From Pyronema omphalodes (lineage: Eukaryota; Ascomycota; Pezizomycetes; Pezizales; Pyronemataceae): a DNA stretch of 64,000 nt. The stretch spans positions 1-64,000 of the forward strand of contig JAJJXM010000079.1 in assembly GCA_024516155.1 (NCBI GenBank). The letters run 5' to 3'. The stretch's first letter is position 1; every line of letters starts with the position of its first letter. Shown piece by piece: positions 12,747 through 21,427 of this stretch. The position numbers were made by a program, and so were the translations under genes. Below the pieces are notes generated by a model, which was not told the DNA's origin, searched no databases, and saw only the letters and a list, made by a program, of their open reading frames with translations.

Positions 12747-13021
12747 CCGAAGCGACACTGGAACCTCACCCTGACAGTTCATCTGCTCAGGACACACCTC
12801 TACCCGACGCCCCAAGCACTGCCCCTGCTGAGAACAACGGATGGAGGACTGTGGAGGCAAAGGCTACGCAGAAGAAGAAGATGAAAGCGAAGGAGACGAC
12901 ATCTACTGCAGCGATATCCAAACAGACCCCCACAACGAAGAATGGTGGAAGGGGAAAGAATACCCACCAACCCAGACAGACAACCCCCTCCGCAAAGAAG
13001 ACTTGGGCAGAAGTCGTCAAG

Positions 13022-14997
13022 TTTTTTATTTATTTATTAACTCATACACGCATCCAACGGTAAGGTTATGGCGGAATCTACAGTAAATACAAAATTAAGA
13101 AACCCGGGTGTCAGGCCAGGCTCTCACTGGGTATGCCCCAGAGCTTGTCGTTAGGGTGTGGGATTGTAGACCCCCAAGTCTCGTTGTGCTTTTGTTCGTC
13201 AAGCGTCGTCTGTTCCAGGAGCCCTGTACGCTCGGAGGCCACCTCGCCGGGTCGTTCCCCCATTTCCTCCACCCTTCCCCTCCCATTTTTAACCATTTTT
13301 CCGCCTTTATTTCCCCCACAAAGCGAAAACAAAACCAAAGCAAAGTTAAACAGCCGCCGGGCCACCTACGCCCCCACTCTCCTCCCCTCTCTCAACTCCT
13401 CCGCCGGTGTCTCCTGACTCTTTGCCCTTTGACACACCCGGGCCCGCGCTGCCCCTCTTCTCCTCCCCTCTCTCCCCTTCTTCTTCCTTCTTCCTCAGCC
13501 TTCTCGCTGCTCCCCCTCCCCTCTCTCCCCTTCTTGTCGGTGGTGTTGTCAGTCCAAGATTGCCATTCCCCAGCACAATCTGGACGTTGATGCCTCCGCT
13601 CTTGACGACTTCTGCCCAAGTCTTCTTTGCAGAGGGGGTTGTTGTTCTGGGTTGGTGGGTATTCTTTCCCCTGCCACCATTCTTTGTTGTAGGGGTCTTG
13701 CTGGGTGTCGCTGCCGTAGGTCTCGTCTCCTGCGCTTTCTGCTTCTTCCTCTGTGTAGCCTTCGCCTCCACAGTCTTCCATCCGTTGGTCTCAGCAGGGG
13801 CAGTGCTTGGGGCGTCGGGTAGAGGTGTGTCCTGGGCAGATGAACTGTCAGGGTGAGGTTCCGATGTCGCTTCGGTCGATGTGATTGCGAGGAGAGGTAG
13901 GGGGGACGTAAGCTTGAGGGCATCAAGCTTGTCCTGGGCGGCGGTAGTCGCATGTTTTGAGTGCATCAGGCTTCGCACCGGTGATGCAGCTCTCGGTTTG
14001 TGGTTGACCGGTACTCTGGTCGTTGGTGATGTGGGTTCGGTGTTCTGGTCGCTTCCCCTTCGCTTTCTCTTGCCAGGAGGGTTGCGAACAGCGTCCAGGA
14101 CATCTTGAATGTCATGTTGGACGACGGACAGTTGCATAGTCATCTCTTCCATCGCGGAGGAAGAGGCCGTGAGGTTCGGTGAGGGGGGCGCCGAAATGAC
14201 TTGTTGCTGTTCGTCGATTTTCTTCGTCAGGGCGTCCACAGCAGCCTTGAGGGCTGCTGTTTCTGCCTGTGTAGAGTCGTATGCTTCGCGCAGCGTCGCG
14301 TTTTCGAAGAACAGATCGTTAAATTTCGTCATCATGACGTCGAATCTGCCGTGTATCGCATCGTTGTTGTTGCGCATGGATTCCTCGAGTGTATTGAAGC
14401 GTCGCTGTGTGTCCTGAGAAGTCTGGTGTACCCCCAGGTAGCTGGCTCCTATGAACTCGGTCCAGTTGTCTGCAAACAGTTGGTCAAGGGTGGCATAGTT
14501 GTCATTATGCGAGGCTGCCTCATTAACTGCAGATACTATTTGGCGACGGTATGTACTGAACAGGCTGGGTTCAGTTGTCGCCTGTTTCTGCTTTGTTGAA
14601 GCCGAAGGAACTGGTGATCCCGCCAAGACCACGCTCTGGAAGGGCTTTCCAGCGAAGTTTCCATCAACTTCATCAACTTTTCCATCTCGTCCATCAAAAG
14701 TAGGATTGAATCCATCATGAGGAGGGTCGGCTAGAACGTTGTACGCGTTTTCGGACCGTTTCGATCGTTGGGTGTTGTTCTGTCGTTGTTTTGGCGACAT
14801 TTCGTGAGGTGGGGTAAGCCAAAACTCGTGAAAACTCTGATTTTGCGACAAAAGTCAACAAAAACGACGTAGAATTCCCTGAAAATTCAGAGAATAACGT
14901 AACAGAGTGCTGCGAATCCGAATCCGATGAGAAAACCGGGGGTTTCGGTGCTCGTTGTTGAGAATGCAGGGGGGGTGTCGCCGTTGCCGTGTGGTGT
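13022..14997 (-). mobile_element. ORF1-only half-LINE hL-4 (intact ORF)
   Basis: This is a 1976-bp reverse-oriented copy inserted in hL-1 with the 12-bp duplication GAAGTCGTCAAG. Its 5' end at 14997 starts directly with CACACCACACGGCAACGGCG. Its 3' end is subtype II, like Tad-a, with the hairpin at 13056-13067 and a tail of TAAA repeats read on the minus strand. The ORF is undamaged, so this is one of the youngest copies. Confidence 0.93.
13346..14851 (-). CDS. Half-LINE ORF1-like protein, 501 aa, intact (hL-4)
   Basis: This is an open frame of 501 codons with no RT, endonuclease or zinc knuckle. Residues 1-35 are Gln/Arg-rich. Residues ~40-82 are a strongly conserved acidic/Gly block (FDGRDGKVDEVDGNF). 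Residues ~85-140 are the part that varies most between copies. Residues ~145-215 form a predicted coiled coil rich in Ala/Leu/Gln. The basic KRKRRGS motif near 265 looks like a nuclear localisation signal. KTWAEVVKSGG near 420 recalls the short Trp-Ala motifs of LINE ORF1 proteins. The C terminus is Gly/Glu/Arg-rich. The likely role, by analogy with LINE ORF1, is RNA binding and particle formation; this is inference. The first ATG is chosen because all copies share it. Confidence 0.8.
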   Translation of the reverse strand: MSQNQSFHEFWLTPPHEMSPKQRQNNTQRSKRSENAYNVLADPPHDGFNPTFDGRDGKVDEVDGNFAGKPFQSVVLAGSPVPSASTKQKQATTEPSLFSTYRRQIVSAVNEAASHNDNYATLDQLFADNWTEFIGASYLGVHQTSQDTQRRFNTLEESMRNNNDAIHGRFDVMMTKFNDLFFENATLREAYDSTQAETAALKAAVDALTKKIDEQQQVISAPPSPNLTASSSAMEEMTMQLSVVQHDIQDVLDAVRNPPGKRKRRGSDQNTEPTSPTTRVPVNHKPRAASPVRSLMHSKHATTAAQDKLDALKLTSPLPLLAITSTEATSEPHPDSSSAQDTPLPDAPSTAPAETNGWKTVEAKATQRKKQKAQETRPTAATPSKTPTTKNGGRGKNTHQPRTTTPSAKKTWAEVVKSGGINVQIVLGNGNLGLTTPPTRRGERGGGAARRLRKKEEEGERGEEKRGSAGPGVSKGKESGDTGGGVERGEESGGVGGPAAV

Positions 14998-15605
14998 GAA
15001 GTCGTCAAGAGCGGAGGCATCAACGTCCAGATTGTGCTTGGGAATGGCAATCTTGGACTTACAACACCACCGACAAGAAGGGGAGAGAGGCGAGGCGGGG
15101 CAGCGAGAAGGCTGAGGAAGAAGGAGGGAGAAGGGGAGAGAGGGGAGGGGAAGAGGGGCAGGGCTGGCCCGGGTGTCTCAAAGGGCAAAGAGTCAGGAGA
15201 CACCAGCGGAGGAGTTGAGAGAGGAGAGGAGAGAGGGGGCGCAGGTGGCCCGGCGGCTGTTTAACTTTGCTTTGGTTTCGTTTTTGCTTTGTGGAGGAAA
15301 TAAAGGCGGAAAAATGTGTAAAAACGGGAGGGGAAGGGTGGAGGAAATGGGGGATCGACCCGGGAGGTGGCCTCCGAGCGCACAGGGCTCCTTGGATCTG
15401 ACGACGCTAGATGAAAAACTGCACGGCGAGACTTGGGAGACTACACTCCCACCCACATTGACAGCTCTGGGGCTTACCCAGTGGGGACCTGGCATCACCC
15501 CCAGGTTCTTAACATTGTATTTAATTCGTAGATTCCGCCATAACCTTATGGTTGGATGCGTGTATGAATAAATAAATAAATAAATAAATAAACTATGTGT
15601 CAACT

Positions 15606-16522
15606 GTGGGCCAGATAAAACCACCACCACCACGACCGCCACAAGCAGCCGTAACGCCCCCGCCACCCAGTCAACTCCCACCCCTTCCATCAAACCGCCC
15701 GCCGCACAAGGACGCTGTGAAAAGTTGTCTGCGCAGGAACGGGCAACGCGCCCATCCGAAGGACGTTGCTTGATCTGTGATGGCCTCGGCCACATTGCAG
15801 CCACATGCCCTGCAGAAGGTAATGTGAAGCTAGCCAGCGTGGAACTATTGGAAGGAGATGAGGACATTTCGGGAAAGGATAAAGCCGGCCGCGGCAAGAT
15901 GGCTCAGATAATGGCAGATACGTTATTAATTTCAGGAGCAAGCTTTAAAGGAACATTGGAATGTAAACATCTTGTTCTTTCTTGCTGATTGCTCTTTGAT
16001 GACCACTCCGTGAAAACAGTAGCGCTCGTCAGCTGCGGCGCCACTGGTATGGCATTCGTGGACAGCAATTTCGCCCGCCATCACAACCAACCCTTGATAC
16101 CCCTACCTACAGCCCAAACAGTCGAAGTAATCGATGGCTGGCCAATCTCCTCGGGAAAGATTAGACAGCGCACTCAGGTAGAGTGCACCATCAGAGGTCA
16201 CTCGGAAATTCTCCCCATGTTAGTCACGAACCCTGGCCACTATCCGGTGGTGCTAGGCATCCCCTGGCTTAAGAAACATCACCTCACGATTGATTTAAGC
16301 TCTAGCACCGTGAGCTGTGGCGCCCCATACTGCCTCAGACACTGTACACCGTTGCCAGGGAGCACAACCGGTGGCGAGGTCCTGCACTCGAGGCCCCTCA
16401 CCCATGTCCATGAGCCCGACACACCCACCACGCCGGAACCAGAACACCCGGTTCCCGATCCCCAGACCAGCTGGTTATGTCTATTTCCAGTCTGGAAAGA
16501 GACAACTTTAAGGACCTGGTAG
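15606..16522 (+). pseudogene. G1-i gag C-terminus and protease
   Basis: Gag resumes after hL-1. A zinc knuckle CLICDGLGHIAATC (CX2CX4HX4C) lies at about 15770-15812. Downstream the frame runs on into the protease region, whereas better copies change frame between gag and pol; an indel seems to have joined them. TGA at 15986-15988 interrupts the protease start. The catalytic DCGATG of the aspartic protease reads SCGATG here (GAC changed to AGC), so it would be inactive. The frame closes at 16522. Confidence 0.85.
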
Positions 16523-17324
16523 AAGAAGAACAACTGACAGGCTTCTCACTGGCTGTGGACCAAATCACAGTGGCCTTGGAGGACAGAGCCCCTCCCACCG
16601 ATGATGAATTGAGGGAAATGATCCCTGCAGAAAATCACGACTACCTCAGATTGTGCAAGGAAGTCAACCCTAAAGAACTCCCCCCCCACCGACCCTACCA
16701 TCACAAAATCCTTCTGAAGGAACGATTCGTTCACTGTATCGGCCCTCTGTACTCATTGTACCGCAACGAGTTACAAACCGTGAAAGCTTGGCTTGACGAG
16801 AACCTGGGAAAAGGCTTCATACAACGCTCCCAATCGTCAGCCGCCTCACCCATACTATTCGTGAAAAGATCGGATGGATCGTTGCGCCTGTGCGTGGATT
16901 ACTGAACATTGAACGAAGGGAGCGAAAAGAATCGGTATCCACTGACGTTGATACAGGCAACGATGATGAATCCCCCCAAGGCCCAGTACTTTACAACAAT
17001 GGATGTCAGAAGCGCCCTAAAACCTGATCAGGATGGCAGAGGGTAAGGAACGGAAGACGGAATTCCGCATGAGATACGGATTATTCGAATCTAAAGTGAT
17101 GCCATTCGGCCTCACTAACGCACCCGCCGAGTTCCAAGTGTTTATCAACGACGTGCTACGGCCATAGTCAGACCAGTTTTGCACAGCTTATTAGGACGAT
17201 ATTCTCGTCTTCTCGGAAACGAAAACTGACCACACATCACATGTCCTGAAAATCTTGGCGCGATTGAGACAAGAAGAACTGCATTCAAACCCAGAGAAAT
17301 GCATGTTGGCAAAAGCCGAGGTTC
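16477..17324 (+). pseudogene. G1-i reverse transcriptase, first part
   Basis: This RT region is collinear with 42490-43360 in G1-iii. Visible features are the LRLCVDY block, followed at once by a stop at 16903-16905, and an RT core in which the catalytic YLDD reads Tyr-stop-Asp-Asp (TAT TAG GAC GAT near 17190). Further indels occur around 17020. hL-5 interrupts the gene at AAAAGCCGAGGTTC. No function is possible. Confidence 0.85.
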
Positions 17325-19307
17325 GTTTGTTTGTTTGTTTGTTCTCTCATTACTTGTTTGCAACCCGAAGGTTATGACAAGGGACAGATAAATACAAAAG
17401 AGAAGAAGAAAGAAATGTAAAAGCAAAAACCCAGTCTCCACCTCTACCAGTCTCCTCCTCTTGATCGTTGTGGTTGTGGGGTCTGTCCCCACTGTTACTA
17501 CGGGGGTTTCTTGTCCAAGCGCGTCTGCTGTTCCAGTGCCCTGCTTGCACAGAGGCCGCCTCGCCGGGCTCCTACCTTTCCTCCTCCCTTCCCCTCCCAT
17601 TTTTAACCATTTTTCCTCCTTTATTTCCTCCACAAAGCAAAAACGAAACCAAAGCAAAGTTAAACAGCCGCCGGGCCACCCGTGCCCCCACTCTCCTCTC
17701 CTCTCTCACCTCCTCCGCCGGTGTCTCCTGACTCTTTGCCCTTTGAGACACCCGGGCCCGCCCTGCCCCTCTTCTCCTCCCCTCTCTCCCCTTCTCCTTC
17801 CTTCTTCCTCAGCCTTCTCGCTGCTCCCCCTCGCCTCTCTCCCCTGCTTGTCGGTGGTGTTGTCAGTCTAAGATTGCCATTCGCAAGCACAATCTGGACG
17901 TTGATGCCTCCGCTCTTGACGACTTCTGCCCAAGTCTTCTTTGCAGAGGAGGTTGTCGTTCTGGGTTGGTGGGTATTCTTTCCCCGGCCACCATTCTTTG
18001 TTGTAGGGGTCTTGCTGGGTGTCGCGGCCGTAGGTGTCGTCTCCTTCGCTTTCATCTTCTTCTTCTGTGTGGTCTTTGCCTCCACAGTCTTCCATCTGTC
18101 GGTCTCAGCAGGGGCAGTGCTTGGGGCGTCGGGTAGAGGTGTGTCCTGAGCAGATGGACTGTCAGGGTGAGGTTCCGGTGTCGCTTCGGTCGACGTGATC
18201 GCGAGGAGAGGTAGGGGGGACATAGGCTTGAGGGCATCAAGCTTGTCCTGGGCGGCGGTAGTCGCATGTTTCGAGTGCATCAGGCTTCGCACCGGTGATG
18301 CCGCTCTCGGTTTGTGGTTCACCGGTGTTCTGTTTGTCGGTGAGGTGGGTTCGGTGTTCTGGTCGCTTCCCCTTCGCTTTGTCTTGCCAGGAGGGTTGCG
18401 GACAGCGTCCAGGACATCCTGAATGTCATGTTGGACGACGGACAGTTGCATAGTCATCTCTTCCATCGCTGAGGAAGAGGCCGTGAGGTACGGTGAGGGG
18501 GGCGCCGAAATGACTTGTTGCTGTTCGTCGATGTTCTTCGTCAGGGCGTCCACAGCAGCCTTGAGAGCTGCTGTTTCTGCCTGTGTAGAGTCGTATGCTG
18601 CGCGCAGCTTCGTGTTTTCGCCGGTCAGAATGTTGAATTTCGTCATCATGACGTCGAATCTGTGGCGCATCTCATCGCTGTTGTTGCGTATGGTGTCATC
18701 GAGGGTATTGAAGCGTCGCTGTGTGTCCCGGTGGATCTGTTGTATCCCCAGGAAGCTTGCTCCTGTGAAAAGCGGTTCATGTTCACAGAACAGGGCGCTC
18801 AAGCTGCTATCGTTGTCGTCTTTTTCGATAGCGTCTCGCATAGCAATAACCAGATCGCGGTGAAATTCTCTGAATCGGTTGTGCTCAGGTGTCGCTTGCT
18901 GCTGGTGTGTTGAAGCCGAAGGAACTGGTGATCCTGCCAAGACCACGCTCTGGAAGGGCTTTCCAGCGAGGTTTCCATCAACTTCATCAACTTTTCCATC
19001 TCTTTCATCAAATGTCGGATTAGATCCATCATGAGGAAGGTCGGCTAGAACATTGTACGCGTTTTCGGACCGTTTCGATCGTCGGGCGTTGTTCTGTCGT
19101 TGTTTTGGCGACATTTCGTGAGGTGGGGTAAGCCGAAACTCGTGAAAACTCTGATTTTGCGACAAAAGTCAACAAAAACAACGTAGAATTCCCTGAAAAT
19201 TCAGAGAATAACGTAACAGAGTGCTGCGAATCCGAATCCGATGAGAAAACCGGTGGTTGACCGGTACTCTGGTCGTTGGTGAGGTGGGTTTGGTGTTCTG
19301 GTTGCTT
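17325..19307 (-). mobile_element. ORF1-only half-LINE hL-5 (intact ORF, chimeric 5' end)
   Basis: This reverse-oriented copy of 1983 bp sits in the G1-i RT gene with the 14-bp duplication AAAAGCCGAGGTTC. The 3' end is subtype III, with the hairpin at 17362-17373 and a GTTT/AAAC-repeat tail. The 5' end is abnormal. At about 19250-19254 the usual 5' UTR stops, and the last ~54 bp to 19307 copy an internal coding segment of the same family, in the same orientation as 14007-14060 of hL-4. This fits a template jump during cDNA synthesis. Confidence 0.9.
17660..19165 (-). CDS. Half-LINE ORF1-like protein, 501 aa, intact (hL-5)
   Basis: This is a second fully open frame, the same length as that in hL-4. 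Flanking regions are very similar to hL-4, but residues ~85-140 differ strongly (for example RFREFHRDLVIAMRDAIEKD where hL-4 has LFSTYRRQIVSAVNEAASHN). The coiled coil, basic motif (KTKRRGS here), KTWAEVVKSGG and Gly/Glu/Arg-rich tail are present. There is no enzymatic domain. Two open copies among six argues that the protein is needed for spread of the family. Confidence 0.8.
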   Translation of the reverse strand: MSQNQSFHEFRLTPPHEMSPKQRQNNARRSKRSENAYNVLADLPHDGSNPTFDERDGKVDEVDGNLAGKPFQSVVLAGSPVPSASTHQQQATPEHNRFREFHRDLVIAMRDAIEKDDNDSSLSALFCEHEPLFTGASFLGIQQIHRDTQRRFNTLDDTIRNNSDEMRHRFDVMMTKFNILTGENTKLRAAYDSTQAETAALKAAVDALTKNIDEQQQVISAPPSPYLTASSSAMEEMTMQLSVVQHDIQDVLDAVRNPPGKTKRRGSDQNTEPTSPTNRTPVNHKPRAASPVRSLMHSKHATTAAQDKLDALKPMSPLPLLAITSTEATPEPHPDSPSAQDTPLPDAPSTAPAETDRWKTVEAKTTQKKKMKAKETTPTAATPSKTPTTKNGGRGKNTHQPRTTTSSAKKTWAEVVKSGGINVQIVLANGNLRLTTPPTSRGERRGGAARRLRKKEGEGERGEEKRGRAGPGVSKGKESGDTGGGGERGEESGGTGGPAAV

Positions 19308-19423
19308 AAAAGCCGAGGTTCAGTACCCTGGGTACAACATCTGTCGCAACGGCGCCCGTATGATGGACTCCAAGGTGGCGACGGTCAGAGACTCGCAAGA
19401 ACCGACCAAATTGAAACAGGTTC
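19308..19423 (+). pseudogene. G1-i RT fragment between hL-5 and hL-6
   Basis: This short piece is collinear with 43355-43462 of G1-iii (VQYLGYNIGRD... block at the RT/RNase H connection). It is bounded left by the hL-5 duplication and right by the hL-6 duplication (19411-19423). Confidence 0.85.
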
Positions 19424-21414
19424 GTTTGTTTGTTTGTTTGTTTATTCATTACTCCTATGCAACCTTATTGGTTATGACGAGGGTACAGGTTTATAGTACA
19501 TGGAAAGTCAAAAGCAAAAACAAAACAAAGTCCCGTCTCTACCTCCGCTGATCCTCCCTTAGGCTGTGATTTTGTGGTCCTGTCCCCACTATTACTTCGT
19601 TGGTCCTGTTGTCCAACCGCGTCTGCTGTGCCAGTGCCCTGTTCGCACAGAGGCCACCGCGCCGGGTGTCCTCCCTTTCCTCCTCCCTTCCCCTCCCATT
19701 TTTAACCATTTGTCCTCCTTTATTTCCTTCACAAAGCAAAAACAAAACCAAAGCAAAGTTAAACAGCCGCCGGGCCACCCGTGCCCCCACTCTCCTCTCC
19801 TCTCTCCCCTCCTCCGCCGGTGTCTCCTGACTCTTTGCCCTTTGAGACACCCGGGCCCGCCCTGCCCCTCCCCTCCTCCCCTCTCTCCCCTTCTCCTTCC
19901 TTCTTCCTCAGCCTTCTCACTGCTCCCCCTCGCCTCTCTCCCCTGCTTGTCGGTGGTGTTGTCAGTCCAAGATTGCCATTCGCAAGCACAATCTGGACGT
20001 TGATGCCTCCGCTCTTGACGACTTCTGCCCAAGTCTTCTTTGCAGAGGAGGTTGTTGTTCTGGGTTGGTGGGTATTCTTACCCCTTCCACCATTCTTCGT
20101 TGTATGGGTCTGTTTGGGTACCGCTGCCGTAGATGTCGTCTCCTTCGCTTTCATCTTCTTCTTCTGTGTGGTCTTTGCCTCCACAGTCTTCCATCTGTCG
20201 GTCTCAGCAGGGGCAGTGCTTGGGGCGTCGGGTAGAGGTGTGTCCTGAGCAGATGGACTGTCAGGGTGAGGTTCCGGTGTCGCTTCGGTCGACGTGATCG
20301 CGAGGAGAGGTAGGGGGGACATAGGCTTGAGGGCATCAAGCTTGTCCTGGGCGGCGGTAGTCGCATGTTTTGAGTGCATCAGGCTTCGCACCGGTGATGC
20401 CGTTCTCGGTTTGTGGTTCACCGGTCATCTGTTTGTCGGTGAGGTGGGTTCGGTTTTCTGGTCGCTTCCCCTTCGCTTTCTCTTGCCAGGAGGGTTGCGA
20501 ACAGCGTCCAGGACATCCTGAATGTCATGTTGGACGACGGAGAGCTGCATAGTCATCTCTTCCATCGCTGAGGAAGAGGCCGTGAGGTTCGGTGAGGGGG
20601 GAGCCGAAATGACTTGTTGCTGTTCGTCGATTTTCTTCGTCAGGGCGTCCACAGCAGCCTTGAGAGCTGCTGTTTCTGCCTGTGTAGAGTCGTATGCTGC
20701 GCGCAGCTTCGTGTTTTCGCCGGTCAGAATGTCGAAGTTCGTCATCATGACGTCGAATCTGTGGCGCATCTCATCGCTGTTGTTGCGTATGGTGTCATCG
20801 AGGGTATTGAAGCGTCGCTGTGTATCCCGGTGGATCTGTTGTATCCCCAGGAAGTTGGCTCCAGTGAGTCCCGCGTGGTTGTTTTCAAACAGTTGATCTA
20901 GGGTGTCATAGTTGTCATCAACTGCAACTGCCTCGTTAATTGCAGATATGAAGACGCGACGGTAGGTTCTGAACCGGCTGTGTTCAGTTGTCGCCTGTTG
21001 CTGCTGTCTTGAAGCCGAAGGAACCGGTGATCCTGCCAAGACCACGCTCTGGAAGGGCTTTCCAGCGAAGTTTCCATCAACTTCATCAACTTCTCCATCT
21101 CTTCCATCCAAAGTAGGAGTAGATCCATCATGAGGAAGGTCGGCTAGAACATTGTACGCGTTTTCGGACTGTTTCGATCGTCGGGCGTTGTTCTGTCGTG
21201 GTTTTGGCGACATTTCGTGAGGTGGGGTAAGCCAAAACTCGTGAAAACTCTGATTTTGCAACAAAAGTCAACAAAAACAACGTAGAATTCCCTGGAAATG
21301 CAGAGAATAACGTGACAGAGTGCTGCGAATCCGAATCCGATGAGAAAACCAGGGGTTTCGGTGCTCGTTGTTGAGAATGCAGGTGGGGGGTCGCCGTTGC
21401 CGTGTGGTGTTGTC
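19424..21414 (-). mobile_element. ORF1-only half-LINE hL-6
   Basis: This is a reverse-oriented copy of 1991 bp. The duplications are TTGAAACAGGTTC at 19411-19423 and the same with one G-to-A change at 21415-21427, which suggests some age. The 3' end is a divergent subtype III: the hairpin has stem AACC/GGTT with loop AATAA (19461-19473), and the tail is AAAC-type. The 5' end is complete, with the family core near 21390-21408. Confidence 0.9.
19759..21264 (-). pseudogene. hL-6 ORF1-like protein, one nonsense codon
   Basis: This is a 502-codon frame in register with the intact copies, broken only by TGA at 20422-20424, where sister copies have an arginine codon (AGA) in NRRPVNHKPR. The N terminus starts MLQNQSFHEF, with one change from the family. 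The variable region differs from both intact copies. The coiled coil, KRKRRGS and KTWAEVVKSGG blocks are present. Confidence 0.85.
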
Positions 21415-21427
21415 TTGAAACAAGTTC

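Larger units (their letters stand above)
753..15264 (+). pseudogene. hL-1 ORF1-like protein gene, broken
   Basis: This is homologous to the intact ~501-aa proteins of hL-4 and hL-5. Exonic pieces are 753-1742, 12760-13021 and 15010-15264. The N terminus (MSQNQSFHEFWLTPPHE), the middle coiled coil and the C-terminal KTWAEVVKSGG motif followed by a Gly/Arg/Glu-rich tail are all present. Two lesions are visible besides the insertions. A run of seven C at about 1415-1421, against six in sister copies, shifts the frame and ends the first ORF at 1493. A TGA at 1549-1551 replaces a glycine codon beside the basic KRKRR-like motif. The function of the family protein is unknown; RNA binding is inferred from its LINE ORF1-like layout. 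Confidence 0.8.
589..15592 (+). mobile_element. ORF1-only half-LINE hL-1, split by Tad-a and hL-4
   Basis: This is a 2.0-kb retroposon in three pieces: 589-1742, 12760-13021 and 15010-15592, about 1999 bp in total. It is flanked by the 13-bp duplication CTATGTGTCAACT. The 5' end carries the family core CACGGCAACGGCGACCCC. The 3' end has an AACC-TTAT-GGTT hairpin and a (TAAA)n tail. The last ~330 bp closely match the end of the LINE Tad-b (subtype I). There is no RT. It was the host for LINE Tad-a (duplication CCGAAGCGACACT, 1730-1742 and 12747-12759) and for hL-4 (GAAGTCGTCAAG, 13010-13021 and 14998-15009). Confidence 0.9.

Noticed and set aside
13407..13856. Long open frame antisense to hL-4, repeated in all hL copies
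   Set aside because: It is a shadow of the purine-rich, strongly biased hL coding strand, varies in length between copies and has only low-complexity Pro/Ser/Leu sequence.
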